64,000 nt of DNA from Acetatifactor muris (GTDB lineage Bacteria > Bacillota > Clostridia > Lachnospirales > Lachnospiraceae): the NCBI GenBank assembly GCA_023663635.1, contig JAMPHD010000001.1, positions 261,714 to 325,713 of the forward strand. The letters are read 5' to 3'. Shown here in pieces: positions 53,947-63,149 of the stretch (its first letter is position 1; every line of letters starts with the position of its first letter). The notes beneath the pieces are model-generated. The model had not been told where the DNA came from. It saw only the letters and a program-made list of their open reading frames with translations, and did no database searches. The position numbers and the translations under genes were made by a program.

Positions 53947-53975
53947 ATTATACCTAATGGTGAGGCTTTTTTCAA
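53947..53975 (-). promoter_or_regulatory. Promoter of uxaC
   Basis: On the minus strand, TTGAAA (53975-53970), 17-bp spacer, TATAAT (53952-53947). The leader would be about 85 nt. Within it, AATTGAT occurs twice, 10 bp apart, at 53874 and 53884, and may bind a regulator. Confidence 0.7.
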
Positions 53976-54037
53976 GATGGAAAAGTCGAAAGATTAAAAG
54001 AAGACCGGGCAGGTGAGCCGGAAGGATCCGAAAGTGC

Positions 54038-54067
54038 TTGAACCGACAGGATGCGGCATTGTATAAT
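54038..54067 (+). promoter_or_regulatory. Promoter of the GT-C-like gene
   Basis: TTGAAC (54038-54043), 18-bp spacer, TATAAT (54062-54067), 48 bp before the chosen start. Confidence 0.6.
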
Positions 54068-54114
54068 GAACCTTGACAACGGGTATACCAAGAGGACGGG
54101 AGGCAGACGGGGCA

Positions 54115-55806
54115 ATGGGCGTTGCGATCAGCAATTTCTGTAAAAGAGTCGTGCGATATCTGGGAATTTTATTTACGGGCTATCTGTTTTTACAGGGGCT
54201 GTTCACCATATGCTGCATCCGCAGGGTAAATGAGGACATCTATTTTATGCGAAACAATGCGCTGCGGCAGTTGGCGGGGATCGCCCTGTTCTTTGCCCTG
54301 ACTCTGTTTTTGACACGGGGCAGGGTCCGGGCCTTTTTGGAGCGAAACGCAAACAGGCTGACCGTCCTGGCGGTTGCGGGAATGACAATATTTTTGACGG
54401 TCTGGGTCGCGAATACGAGATTTTGGTTCGCCGGGGATATGGAGAAGATCTATCAGTATGCGGGTATGCTGTCGGAGGGGGACTACAGCGGTTGGACGAA
54501 GGGCGGTTATCCCTATATGTACCCGCATCAGAACGGACTGATATTGTTCGTCGCGTTTCTGCTGCGCTTTTGCACCGTGGAGGAATCCGTCTTTGTACTG
54601 TACGGCTGCAATATTCTCTTTTATGTGATCACCCTTGTGTCGGTCCTGTCCTGCGTGAGACATTGTCAAAGGGATGGGGGCGTGGCTTGCGTACAGGGGC
54701 TCATGCTCATCTGCTACCTTCCCTACGCGTTTTTCTGTCTGCTTTTATATGGAAATGTGATCGGTTTCGGTTTTGCCTGCGCGGCCATGGCCGCCGCCGT
54801 GGAATATACCCGCGGGCACAGGGCAGGGTGGCTCGTCGGCTCCGCGCTCTGTATGGCCGCGGCGGTCATCTTCAAGCAAAACGAGCTGATCCTTCTGGTG
54901 GGGATCCTGATCCTGCTGCTTTTCGATTGTCTGACGGCCGCGGAGAAGAGGGCGGGGAAGGCGGCGCTCATGCTTTTGTGGCTGACGGTGGCATTGGCCG
55001 GCAGCAAGCTTCCGGATGCGGTCATGGAGGGGATCACCGGGATGGAGGTCGGAGCCGGGATGGGGCGGTTCGCGCATCTGGCCATGGGGCTGCAGTACAC
55101 GGATGTGGGGGATCCGGGTTGGTATAACGGCTATAACGCGGATATCTTTGAGGCCAATGACTATGACACCCGGGCCACCACGGAGGCGGCGATAGCGTCC
55201 CTGAGAGAGTCCTGGGCAGGGTTTGCCGAGGACCCGGGGGAGGCGTGGCGCTTTTTTAACCAAAAACTGGCTGCGGAGTGGAACAATCCCACCTTTGAGT
55301 GCTTTCATATTCAAAACTTCAAGCTGCCCATGCGGGAGTTGGGCAGTGTGGTGAGTTCCGCCATCAACGATGGGGGCAAGATCAATATTCTGCTGATCGC
55401 CCTGATGGATATTTGGCAGTCCGTGCTGCTGTTCGGCATTTTGATGTATCTGATCTCGGCGGATGAGGCGGGATGGGCGGAACTTTTGCCGGCGCTGCTC
55501 TTCATCGGGGGCTTTGTGTTCTTTGCGTTTTGGGAGGCCAAGAGCCAATATGTGGCGCCCTTTTTCTTCCTGCTGATCCCCTACGCGTTCCCGGGGTATC
55601 TGGCTCTGGCAAAGAGAGCGAGGGAACCAGGGAAAAAGCGGAACGGATTGTTCGCGGGGGTAGCGGCGGTGGCGGTTTTGGCCGCGGTCATCGCGCTCTC
55701 GGACGGCGGATGGGTGCATGACAGCTTTAAGATCGATGCGGACACGGAGGCTTACTATGAATACATTCACGAGTACGACGCGAATTTTGTCCGGTTCAGG
55801 TTTTGA
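54115..55806 (+). CDS. GT-C-like polytopic membrane glycosyltransferase
   Basis: A 563-residue protein with about 12 membrane helices. After the third helix comes FWFAGDMEKIYQYAG, an acidic D-x-E in the first large outer loop as in GT39/GT-C enzymes that use polyprenyl-phosphate sugars, followed by YPYMYPHQNGLILF. The C-terminal soluble part is short. ATG 54115 has ACGGGAGG upstream. It could glycosylate a wall polymer or protein. It is not part of the uronate pathway and has its own promoter. Confidence 0.7.
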   Translation: MGVAISNFCKRVVRYLGILFTGYLFLQGLFTICCIRRVNEDIYFMRNNALRQLAGIALFFALTLFLTRGRVRAFLERNANRLTVLAVAGMTIFLTVWVANTRFWFAGDMEKIYQYAGMLSEGDYSGWTKGGYPYMYPHQNGLILFVAFLLRFCTVEESVFVLYGCNILFYVITLVSVLSCVRHCQRDGGVACVQGLMLICYLPYAFFCLLLYGNVIGFGFACAAMAAAVEYTRGHRAGWLVGSALCMAAAVIFKQNELILLVGILILLLFDCLTAAEKRAGKAALMLLWLTVALAGSKLPDAVMEGITGMEVGAGMGRFAHLAMGLQYTDVGDPGWYNGYNADIFEANDYDTRATTEAAIASLRESWAGFAEDPGEAWRFFNQKLAAEWNNPTFECFHIQNFKLPMRELGSVVSSAINDGGKINILLIALMDIWQSVLLFGILMYLISADEAGWAELLPALLFIGGFVFFAFWEAKSQYVAPFFFLLIPYAFPGYLALAKRAREPGKKRNGLFAGVAAVAVLAAVIALSDGGWVHDSFKIDADTEAYYEYIHEYDANFVRFRF

Positions 55807-55877
55807 GTCATCGGATTATTAGGGAACGGAATAAGATTACGGAAGAATTGGAGATCGTATAAGGGGAGGAATGAACC

Positions 55878-55949
55878 ATGGAAGAACTAAGCCGCAACAG
55901 TTTCGGCAACTTGTCTCGGGGTATTCGATTTGTGCAAACGTTCAGATAA
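55878..55949 (+). CDS. Possible 23-residue leader peptide or remnant
   Basis: A short reading frame beginning MEELSRNSFGNLS behind AGGGGAGGA with 8-bp spacing. It sits in the 242-bp gap before uxaB, and nothing else coding is visible there. It could be a leader peptide, a leftover of an older gene, or chance. Confidence 0.2.
   Translation: MEELSRNSFGNLSRGIRFVQTFR
55933..55946. promoter_or_regulatory. cre-like site before uxaB
   Basis: TGCAAACGTTCAGA fits the CcpA box (TGNAARCGNWWNCA) at 12 of 14 positions. It is 103 bp before uxaB, within the likely promoter region. Catabolite control of uronate genes is common, so it is plausible but unproven. Confidence 0.3.
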
Positions 55950-56048
55950 TTATAGTGGAAAATATTTGCAGGATGTGATATAGTAGACTTAAGTTAGAAT
56001 GGCTAGACCGGCGTCAGACCGGAAAACTTCAGAATGGAGGATATCTAC

Positions 56049-57509
56049 ATGGAAATCTTAAACAAGTCAATGACAGGCAAAAAGGAGAGACCGATCAAGG
56101 TGGTTCAGTTCGGCGAGGGCAATTTCCTTCGCGCGTTCGTGGATTACATGATCGACATTGCGAATGAGAAGGGAACCTTTGACGGCGACATCGTTCTGAT
56201 CAAGCCCATTGAGTTCGGCAATCTGGATATGTTCCACAAGCAGGACTGCCAGTACACCGTGTCCCTGCGCGGCAATGTGGACGGCGAGGGCAAGATCCTC
56301 AACCGTATCGTCACCAGCGTGGCGGACGCAGTGGATACCTCCAAGGAATATGATAAGTACATGAGTCTCGCCGAGATCGACACCCTTCGTTTCGTGGTGT
56401 CCAATACCACGGAGGCGGGTATCGTGTTTGACGACAGCGATAAGTTTGAGAATACTCCTCCCAAGACCTTCCCCGGAAAGCTGACCAAGTTCCTGTATCA
56501 TAGATTTGAGACTTTCAAAGGCGATGTGTCCAAGGGCCTTGTGATGCTGCCCGTGGAGCTGATCGACGACAACGGCATCATGCTGAAGAAATGCGTGATG
56601 CAGCTGATCGACCTCTGGGGATTGTCAGCGGACTTCAAGAAGTGGGTGGAGGACGCCTGTGTGTTCACCGCCACTTTGGTGGACCGCATCGTCACCGGAT
56701 ATCCCCGCGCCACCGAGGCGGAGGAGTGGGAGAAACTGGGCTATGAGGATCATATCATGGTGACCGGCGAGCCCTTTGCCCTGTGGGTGATCGAGTCCGA
56801 CAAGGACATCAGCAAGGAGTTTGATCTCCCCGGCGCAGGTCTTCCCGTGGTGTTCACGGACGACCATCATCCCTACAAGCAGAGAAAAGTCCGCATCTTA
56901 AACGGCGCGCATACCTCCTTTGTGTTGGCGTCCTGGCTGTGCGGCAACGATATCGTGAGACAGTCCATGGAGGACGACGATATCCGCAACTTTATGAACA
57001 AGACGATCTTCGACGAGGTGATCCCCACTCTGACTCTTCCCGAGGATGAGCTGAAGGAATTTGCCGGCGAGGTGGTGAACCGTTTCAACAATCCCTATGT
57101 GGACCACGCGCTGCTTGCGATCTCTCTGAATTCCGTATCCAAGTGGAGGGCGAGATGTCTGCCCAGTCTGCTCGGCTATGTGGACAAATTCGGCAAGCTT
57201 CCCGCGCACATGACCTTCTCCATCGCCGCGCTGATGGCGTTCTACACCGGCACGGAGATCAGGGACGGCGTGCTGATCGGCCACAGAGACGGACAGGAGT
57301 ACAATGTGAAGGACGACATGCCCGTTCTGGAGTTCTTCCGCGACAACTGCACGAAGGAGACCGGCGAGTTTGTGAGCGCTTATCTCGGCAGAGAGGATTT
57401 CCACGGTCAGGATCTGAACAAGGTTCCCGGGCTGACGGACGCGGTCACGGCTTATCTGGCTGATATTAAAACGAATGGTATGAGGGCGGCATTATGCAAA
57501 ATTTCTTAA
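56049..57509 (+). CDS. uxaB: Tagaturonate reductase
   Basis: A 486-residue NADH-dependent reductase that turns tagaturonate into altronate. The N-terminus (PIKVVQFGEGNFLRAFVDYMID) is the Rossmann start of UxaB/mannitol dehydrogenase-family proteins; LVMLPVELIDDNG, KVRILNGAHTSF and DHALLAISLNSVSKWRARCLPS are family markers, with the catalytic lysine and histidine in the last part. GGAGG lies eight bases before ATG 56049. It overlaps uxaA by 16 bp. UxaB rather than fructuronate reductase because the next gene is altronate dehydratase. Confidence 0.93.
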   Translation: MEILNKSMTGKKERPIKVVQFGEGNFLRAFVDYMIDIANEKGTFDGDIVLIKPIEFGNLDMFHKQDCQYTVSLRGNVDGEGKILNRIVTSVADAVDTSKEYDKYMSLAEIDTLRFVVSNTTEAGIVFDDSDKFENTPPKTFPGKLTKFLYHRFETFKGDVSKGLVMLPVELIDDNGIMLKKCVMQLIDLWGLSADFKKWVEDACVFTATLVDRIVTGYPRATEAEEWEKLGYEDHIMVTGEPFALWVIESDKDISKEFDLPGAGLPVVFTDDHHPYKQRKVRILNGAHTSFVLASWLCGNDIVRQSMEDDDIRNFMNKTIFDEVIPTLTLPEDELKEFAGEVVNRFNNPYVDHALLAISLNSVSKWRARCLPSLLGYVDKFGKLPAHMTFSIAALMAFYTGTEIRDGVLIGHRDGQEYNVKDDMPVLEFFRDNCTKETGEFVSAYLGREDFHGQDLNKVPGLTDAVTAYLADIKTNGMRAALCKIS

Positions 57510-59005
57510 AGATCAACGAAAATGACAATGTGGTGGTGGCGTTGAACACCATCCACGCGGGCGAGACCATCACCGTGGAGGCGGAGGGCGGCGCGAAGTC
57601 CGTCACTGCCCTGGAGGAGATCCCCGCGGGCCACAAGATGGCGATCTGCGACATTCCCGAGGGCGGCGAGGTCATCAAATACGGCTACCGCATCGGCAAC
57701 ACCAAGGAGGCCGTGAAGACCGGCAACTGGATCCATGTGCACAATGTGAAGACGGCTCTGGGAGATCTCCTTGAGTACAGCTATGAGCCCACTCCCATAG
57801 AGGAGAAGAAGACGGAGGACGTGACCTTTATGGGATTCAATCGTCCGAACGGCAAGGTGGGCGTGCGCAACGACATCTGGGTGATCCCCACGGTGGGCTG
57901 CGTGAACAATGTGGCCGGCGCCATCGTGAAGATGGCCAACAAGTGGTTGGATGAGAACAGGGACGGCATGGAGACGGTGGGGGAGGTCATCACTTTCCCG
58001 CATCCCTACGGCTGTTCCCAGATGGGGGACGATCAGGAGCACACCAGAACCATTCTGGCGGATCTGATCAATCATCCCAACGCCGGCGGCGTGTTGGTGT
58101 TGGGCCTCGGCTGTGAGAACAGCAATATTGACGTGCTGAAACCCTACATCGGCGAGTATGATGAGAAACGGGTGAAATTCCTGGTGTCACAGGAGCATGA
58201 GGACGAGATCACGGACGCCGTGGAGGCCATCAAAGAGCTTGCGGCTTACGCGGCCGGTTTCAAGCGGGAGCCCATCAGCGTGAGCAAACTGGTGATCGGC
58301 ATGAAGTGCGGCGGCAGCGACGGTCTCTCGGGCATCACCGCCAATCCTCTCGTGGGACGTTTCTCGGATCTGCTCATCTCCAAGGGCGGCACCACGATCC
58401 TCACGGAGGTGCCGGAGATGTTCGGCGCGGAGACCATTCTCATGAACCGCTGCGCCAACGAGGAGCTCTTCCACAAGACCGTGGATCTGATCAACGATTT
58501 TAAGAATTATTTTAAGAGCCATAACCAGACGATCTACGAGAATCCTTCTCCCGGCAACAAGAAGGGCGGCATCTCCACTCTGGAGGATAAGTCCCTGGGA
58601 TGCACCCAGAAATCCGGCAGCGCTCCGGTGAAAGGTGTGTTGGCATATGGGGAGACCGTGAAGACACCCGGGCTGAATCTTCTGAGCGCGCCGGGCAACG
58701 ATCTGGTGGCAGCCACCGCTCTTGCGGCGTCGGGGGCGCATATCGTGCTCTTTACCACCGGGCGCGGAACGCCTTTTGCATCCCCCGTGCCCACCATGAA
58801 GATCGCCACCAATTCCACTCTGGCGGGAAAGAAATCCAATTGGATCGACTTTAACGCGGGTGTTCTGGTGGAGGACAGCAATATGGCTGACGAGACGCAG
58901 AGACTCTTTGATCTGGTGGTGGAGACGGCGAGCGGCAGGAAAGTGCGCAGCGAGGAGGCCGGTTTCCATGACATGGCCATCTTCAAGCAGGGCGTGACCC
59001 TGTAG
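57494..59005 (+). CDS. uxaA: Altronate dehydratase
   Basis: A 503-residue dehydratase that turns altronate into 2-keto-3-deoxygluconate. Residues 1-90 form an SAF domain, a linker follows, and the catalytic domain (GFNRPNGKVGVRNDIWVIPTVGCVNN..., HPYGCSQMGDD, LGLGCENSN, GMKCGGSDGLSGITANPLVG) contains the cysteines thought to bind iron. Start overlaps uxaB, so the two are coupled. A single polypeptide holds both parts, unlike some bacteria with split subunits. Confidence 0.95.
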   Translation: MQNFLKINENDNVVVALNTIHAGETITVEAEGGAKSVTALEEIPAGHKMAICDIPEGGEVIKYGYRIGNTKEAVKTGNWIHVHNVKTALGDLLEYSYEPTPIEEKKTEDVTFMGFNRPNGKVGVRNDIWVIPTVGCVNNVAGAIVKMANKWLDENRDGMETVGEVITFPHPYGCSQMGDDQEHTRTILADLINHPNAGGVLVLGLGCENSNIDVLKPYIGEYDEKRVKFLVSQEHEDEITDAVEAIKELAAYAAGFKREPISVSKLVIGMKCGGSDGLSGITANPLVGRFSDLLISKGGTTILTEVPEMFGAETILMNRCANEELFHKTVDLINDFKNYFKSHNQTIYENPSPGNKKGGISTLEDKSLGCTQKSGSAPVKGVLAYGETVKTPGLNLLSAPGNDLVAATALAASGAHIVLFTTGRGTPFASPVPTMKIATNSTLAGKKSNWIDFNAGVLVEDSNMADETQRLFDLVVETASGRKVRSEEAGFHDMAIFKQGVTL

Positions 59006-59042
59006 GATCGGCAAATCTGAATAGAGAACCATATACGATAAG

Positions 59043-59070
59043 CCCCGTGCGGTCTTAAGACTGTGCGGGG
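59043..59070. promoter_or_regulatory. Long hairpin in the uxaA-downstream gap
   Basis: Twelve bases (59043-59054) pair with 59059-59070 around a TTAA loop, with three G-T pairs in RNA. No T-run follows, so it is more likely an mRNA-stabilising or processing element than a terminator. It separates the uxaBA part from the following three genes. Confidence 0.5.
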
Positions 59071-59128
59071 ATGTCTATAATGAGCAAATTGGCGGGTTTA
59101 TCAAAACGGAAAGAATGAGGTATGAGCG

Positions 59129-59653
59129 ATGGGACTGAAAGAGAAATTGCAGACGGCTTTGCAGGCCGTGGAGAACGGCAATGCCGAGGCTGCGGGGGAC
59201 GCGGTGGCCGAGCTGAAGGCGCTTGAGCGGACGCCGGAGGGCATTTTTGACCTGACGGCGGTGGAGGACGATGTCTGGGAGGCCGCGGGACTGGCATATC
59301 CGGTGTATGTGGCCTATGAGACCGCGTGCAACAAGAAGGAGGGCTACCCCGATATCATTGCCCAGATGCGGGCGTGGAAGGGACTGCTCGCCGGGGATTA
59401 CAGCTTTGCCCATGCGGCCAAGGCGGCGGATATGTGGATGGGCACCATCCGGTACATGAGCCCGGAGATCTACGAGTACTACAGGGAGCTCGTGGATATT
59501 TTTAAGGAAAACGTGAGGACGACCCTGGACAAATTCTATGGGGAGGCCGGAGCGGACCGGGACGCGGAGAGCGCCGCGATCTTTAAGAAAGCCGTGTTGC
59601 AGGCCTGTGCGTCGGATATTTTGTTGGCGGAAAAGTATGAGAAGAGAGTATAA
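59129..59653 (+). CDS. Half-length protein resembling GH88/GH105
   Basis: A 174-residue, all-helical soluble protein. AYPVYVAYETACNKKEGYPDI recalls the opening helices of unsaturated uronyl hydrolases (GH88/105), where FYMxYET..K..GY.DI is common, but those enzymes have about 350 residues and catalytic aspartates that I cannot place here. It sits directly before a polygalacturonase gene, 33 bp away. It may be a stand-alone regulator or accessory protein. No frame break is visible on either side. Confidence 0.5.
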   Translation: MGLKEKLQTALQAVENGNAEAAGDAVAELKALERTPEGIFDLTAVEDDVWEAAGLAYPVYVAYETACNKKEGYPDIIAQMRAWKGLLAGDYSFAHAAKAADMWMGTIRYMSPEIYEYYRELVDIFKENVRTTLDKFYGEAGADRDAESAAIFKKAVLQACASDILLAEKYEKRV

Positions 59654-59686
59654 CGGCTGCAGGGGCGGCAGATAGGAGATAAGCAT

Positions 59687-61270
59687 ATGGAAATCAAGCA
59701 GATCATGAACACGGCCAGAAGCGCCACCATCGAGATCGTGGACGGCGGACGGCATTTTACCGTAAAACCCTATGTGGTGTATGTAAACGGCGTGAAATAC
59801 GGCGTTACGGACAAGACCATTACCTCTTTGTTTGACCTGATACCCGACACCGTACAGACGGTGGAGGTGTATGAGTGCGCGGACGGGACATCGGAAGAGA
59901 AGGGTGAGAAACTCGGGGAGCTGAGCTTTCGGACCGAGTATGAGTTCGTGACCCTGAATGTGAAGAAATTTGGCGCGAAGGGTGACGGGGAGCATGACGA
60001 CACGCATTTCATCCAGGCGGCGATCATGGCATGTCCCGCCAATAGCAGGGTTTACATACCCGCGGGCACATACCGGATCACGAGCCTGTTTTTGAAGAGC
60101 CATACCCGACTGGAACTGGCGGAGGGCGCGGAGCTGTTGGCGTTCACGGACCGCACTAAATTCCCGACTTTCCCGGGCATGATCGAGAGTTATGACGAGA
60201 CGGACGAGTACAATCTGGGCACATGGGAGGGCAATCCTCTGCCCATGTTCTCCGGCATCATCTGCGGCATCGGAGTGGAGGATGTGGTCATCTACGGCAG
60301 AGGCGCCATCAACGGCAATGCCTCCAAGGAGAACTGGTGGCACAATCCCAAGGTGATGAACATCGCTTTCCGCCCCAGACTGTTCTTTATCAGCGGATGT
60401 AAGGACATCACCTTGCAGGGAGTAAAATTCTGCAATTCTCCCTCCTGGACCCTTCATCCCTATTTCAGCGACAATCTCCGCTTTATCGGTCTCACGGTGC
60501 AGAACCCTTCCGATTCGCCCAACACGGACGGTCTGGACCCTGAATCCTGCAGGAACGTGGAGATCCTTGGCGTGAGATTCTCTCTGGGCGACGACTGCAT
60601 CGCCGTGAAGAGCGGCAAGATCTATATGGGCAAAAAGCACAAGACGCCCTCCGAGAACATTCACATCCGCCAGTGTCTCATGGAGAACGGACATGGAGCC
60701 GTGACGCTCGGCAGCGAGATGGCGGGAGGCGTGGTGAACCTGACGGTGGAGGACTGCATTTTCCGCCACACGGACAGGGGGCTGCGCATCAAGACCCGCA
60801 GGGGCCGCGGCAAGGACGCGATCCTCAGCAATATCGTGTTCCGCAATCTGACGCTGGACCATGTGATGACGCCGCTCGTGGTGAACGCTTTCTATTTCTG
60901 TGATCCGGACGGCAAGACGCAGTATGTGCAGTCGAGAGACCCCTATCCCGTGGACGACAAGACTCCCGCCATCCGGAAGATGGTGTTTGAAAATATGGAG
61001 TGCACCAACTGCCATGTGGCGGCGGGATATTTTGACGGTCTGCCCGAGGCCAAGATCGAGGAGATCTACATGAAGAATATCTCCATCAGCTACGCGGAGG
61101 ACGCCAAATGCGATGTGCCCGCCATGTCCGAGGGCGTGGAGAAGAGCAGCAGGAGGGGTCTGTTCGCGAGGAATGTGGCAAAGCTGACACTGGACAATGT
61201 GAAGATCGCCGGCCAGACAGGCGAGGCCTATGAGTTCATCGGTGTGGACGATCTGGAACAGTTGGATTGA
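59687..61270 (+). CDS. GH28 polygalacturonase-like hydrolase
   Basis: A 527-residue right-handed beta-helix enzyme. All four GH28 motifs are present: SPNTDGLDPESC (NTD), LGDDCIAVKSG (DD), NGHGAVTLGSE (GHG) and RGLRIKTRRGRG (RIK). An N-terminal domain of about 85 residues precedes the helix (KKFGAKGDGEHDDTHFIQAAI marks its start). No signal peptide, so it likely acts inside on imported oligogalacturonides, releasing galacturonate for uxaC. The gene belongs to the uronate group by position. Confidence 0.92.
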   Translation: MEIKQIMNTARSATIEIVDGGRHFTVKPYVVYVNGVKYGVTDKTITSLFDLIPDTVQTVEVYECADGTSEEKGEKLGELSFRTEYEFVTLNVKKFGAKGDGEHDDTHFIQAAIMACPANSRVYIPAGTYRITSLFLKSHTRLELAEGAELLAFTDRTKFPTFPGMIESYDETDEYNLGTWEGNPLPMFSGIICGIGVEDVVIYGRGAINGNASKENWWHNPKVMNIAFRPRLFFISGCKDITLQGVKFCNSPSWTLHPYFSDNLRFIGLTVQNPSDSPNTDGLDPESCRNVEILGVRFSLGDDCIAVKSGKIYMGKKHKTPSENIHIRQCLMENGHGAVTLGSEMAGGVVNLTVEDCIFRHTDRGLRIKTRRGRGKDAILSNIVFRNLTLDHVMTPLVVNAFYFCDPDGKTQYVQSRDPYPVDDKTPAIRKMVFENMECTNCHVAAGYFDGLPEAKIEEIYMKNISISYAEDAKCDVPAMSEGVEKSSRRGLFARNVAKLTLDNVKIAGQTGEAYEFIGVDDLEQLD

Positions 61271-61288
61271 GGCGTGAAGGAGGTATCT

Positions 61289-62125
61289 ATGCAGTTAGGA
61301 ATCAGATTACATGACACGAAGAAACTTCCCTTTGAGGAGCGGATCGCGGACGTGAGCGGTCTCGGATTTAAATGCGGGCATCTGGCGCTGGGGAAAGTGA
61401 TCGATGAGTTCCCCACCACGGACGAGGCGCTGACGCCGGGCCTGGCCATGTACATCAAAAATGTGTTTGCGAAAAATCATGTGGATATCGCGGTGTTGGG
61501 CTGCTATCTGAACCTGGCGAATCCCAATCCCGAGAAACTGGCGCAGATCACGCATCGCTACATGGCGCATATCCGTTTTGCCTCATGGCTGGGCTGCGGC
61601 GTGGTGGGCACGGAGACCGGAGCCCCCAACGAGACTTACACCCATGTGCCGGAATGCCATGGGGAGGAGGCGCTTGAGACTTTTATCAAAAATTTGCGCC
61701 CCGTGGTGCGCTATGCGGAACAGATGGGTGTGGTCGTGGCCATCGAGCCCGTATGGAAACATATCGTCTGCAATCCCGCCAGGGCGAGAAGGGTGTTGGA
61801 CGAGATACAGTCGCCCAATCTGCAGATCATTCTGGATCCGGTGAATCTGTTGGATATCTGTAACTATCAGGATCAGGTGCGGATCGTGGACGAGGCCATC
61901 GAGGTTCTGGGCAAGGATGTGGCCATGGTGCATCTGAAGGATTTTGTGGTGGAGGACGACAAACTCGTCTCCGTGGGCGCAGGTCTGGGCCGCATGGACT
62001 ACGGCTCCGTCATTCGTTTTATGAAGGAGCGCAAGCCCTTTATCCACGCCACGCTGGAGAACACCACTCCGGAGAACAATCTTCAGGTGAAACAATTCAT
62101 ACAGGATCTCTATGACAAGGCATGA
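61289..62125 (+). CDS. Sugar-phosphate isomerase/epimerase (xylose-isomerase-like TIM barrel)
   Basis: A 278-residue protein. The barrel motifs VAIEPVWKHI (metal Glu), IILDPVNLLDI (metal Asp), MVHLKDFVVE (His) and a final TLENTTPE (Glu) are all in their expected order. Substrate unknown; in this context it may isomerise a keto-uronate or other pectin sugar. AAGGAGG precedes ATG 61289; GTG 61274 contains the ribosome site and is rejected. It follows the GH28 gene by 18 bp. Confidence 0.85.
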   Translation: MQLGIRLHDTKKLPFEERIADVSGLGFKCGHLALGKVIDEFPTTDEALTPGLAMYIKNVFAKNHVDIAVLGCYLNLANPNPEKLAQITHRYMAHIRFASWLGCGVVGTETGAPNETYTHVPECHGEEALETFIKNLRPVVRYAEQMGVVVAIEPVWKHIVCNPARARRVLDEIQSPNLQIILDPVNLLDICNYQDQVRIVDEAIEVLGKDVAMVHLKDFVVEDDKLVSVGAGLGRMDYGSVIRFMKERKPFIHATLENTTPENNLQVKQFIQDLYDKA

Positions 62126-62706
62126 TCCGGCATGGTTATCAGATGAAAAGATCGGATGGAAAGAACATGAAAAATTGGGGAACCAAGAGAGAAAAGAGTA
62201 GATCTGAGCCCCCAAGGCGTTTCGGGCGGTGGGGCAGAGCGGCGCTGTGGATGGCGGTCTGGGCGCTGCTTGTATGCGCGGGATGCGGGGCGGCGGAGCC
62301 TTCCGCCCCCGAGACACCGGCCGCGGCGTCCACGGAGATTTCCGCCCCCGAGGCGCAGGCCGCGATTTCGGAGGACGGCAGTTACACGGCCAAGGAGGAC
62401 GTGGCGCTGTATCTGGAGACCTATGACAGACTGCCCGACAATTTCATCACCAAGGATGAGGCGCGGGCGCTTGGATGGGAGGGAGGTTCCCTGGAGCCCT
62501 ACGCGCCGGGCATGTGCATCGGCGGGGATAAGTTCGGCAATTACGAGGGGCTGCTGCCCAAGGAGGAAGGCCGCGTCTATCGGGAATGCGACATTGACAC
62601 ACTGGGGGCGGACAGCCGCGGGGCCAAGCGGATCGTCTATTCCAATGACGGGCTGATCTACTATACGGGGGATCATTACGCGAGCTTTACGCTGCTGTAT
62701 GAATGA
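62122..62706 (+). CDS. Secreted barnase-family ribonuclease
   Basis: A 194-residue protein with a basic N-region, a hydrophobic segment (WMAVWALLVCAGCG, lipobox-like) and a Pro/Ala/Glu-rich spacer, then a ribonuclease domain at about 95-194. It shows the barnase order: LPDNFITKDEARALGW, GRVYRECDID (base Glu), RIVYSNDGLIYYTGDHYASFTLLYE with the catalytic Arg and His. All three catalytic residues are present. It cuts RNA after guanine in characterised members. Start 62122 overlaps the preceding stop; ATG 62167 with GGAAAG before it would be the next choice. An inhibitor gene follows. Confidence 0.9.
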   Translation: MIRHGYQMKRSDGKNMKNWGTKREKSRSEPPRRFGRWGRAALWMAVWALLVCAGCGAAEPSAPETPAAASTEISAPEAQAAISEDGSYTAKEDVALYLETYDRLPDNFITKDEARALGWEGGSLEPYAPGMCIGGDKFGNYEGLLPKEEGRVYRECDIDTLGADSRGAKRIVYSNDGLIYYTGDHYASFTLLYE

Positions 62707-62782
62707 CGGAGAGTTAAATATCGGCAATGCGGGCGGGAAACCATGGCGTGAAGGAAGAATCCATGGCACGGGAGGAATTATT

Positions 62783-63115
62783 ATGGCTTGGGAAGAAGAA
62801 ACCACGGAACGGGAAGGGTTCTATGAATTGGATCTGCGGGATGTCCGCGACAGGGAGGAATTTCATGACCAAATCCTTCGCACCATTCCCTGTTACTCGT
62901 ACTATGGCAGAAATCTGGACGCTTTTTTTGATGTGCTGAGCGCGCCGGACAGGTTGGTGGATGAGTTGGTCATTCGCAACTTTGAGGGCTTTGCGGAGGC
63001 CATGCCGGAGTACTGGACCGCATTGCGGGTCATGTGCGGGGAGGCGGAGGAGCGATGCGGCGTCCTGATCCGTTTCGAGGGGCAAAACGACGCGAAACCG
63101 GAAGAAAATCAATGA
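62783..63115 (+). CDS. Barstar-family ribonuclease inhibitor
   Basis: A 110-residue cytoplasmic protein. CYSYYGRNLDAFFDVLSAPDR corresponds to the barstar YYGENLDALWDxL helix that binds the ribonuclease active site. ATG 62783 has GGAGGA six bases upstream; an earlier in-frame start at 62699 overlaps the ribonuclease stop but has no ribosome site. It protects the producing cell from the enzyme encoded just before. Confidence 0.92.
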   Translation: MAWEEETTEREGFYELDLRDVRDREEFHDQILRTIPCYSYYGRNLDAFFDVLSAPDRLVDELVIRNFEGFAEAMPEYWTALRVMCGEAEERCGVLIRFEGQNDAKPEENQ

Positions 63116-63149
63116 ATAAGGCGCTACCTGCGCGGAAATGAGGAAGACA

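Noticed and set aside
59075-61015. Minus-strand open frame of 646 codons opposite the GH28 gene
   Set aside because: It overlaps a gene with all catalytic motifs, lacks any family feature and has the His/Arg-rich composition of antisense frames in this genome.
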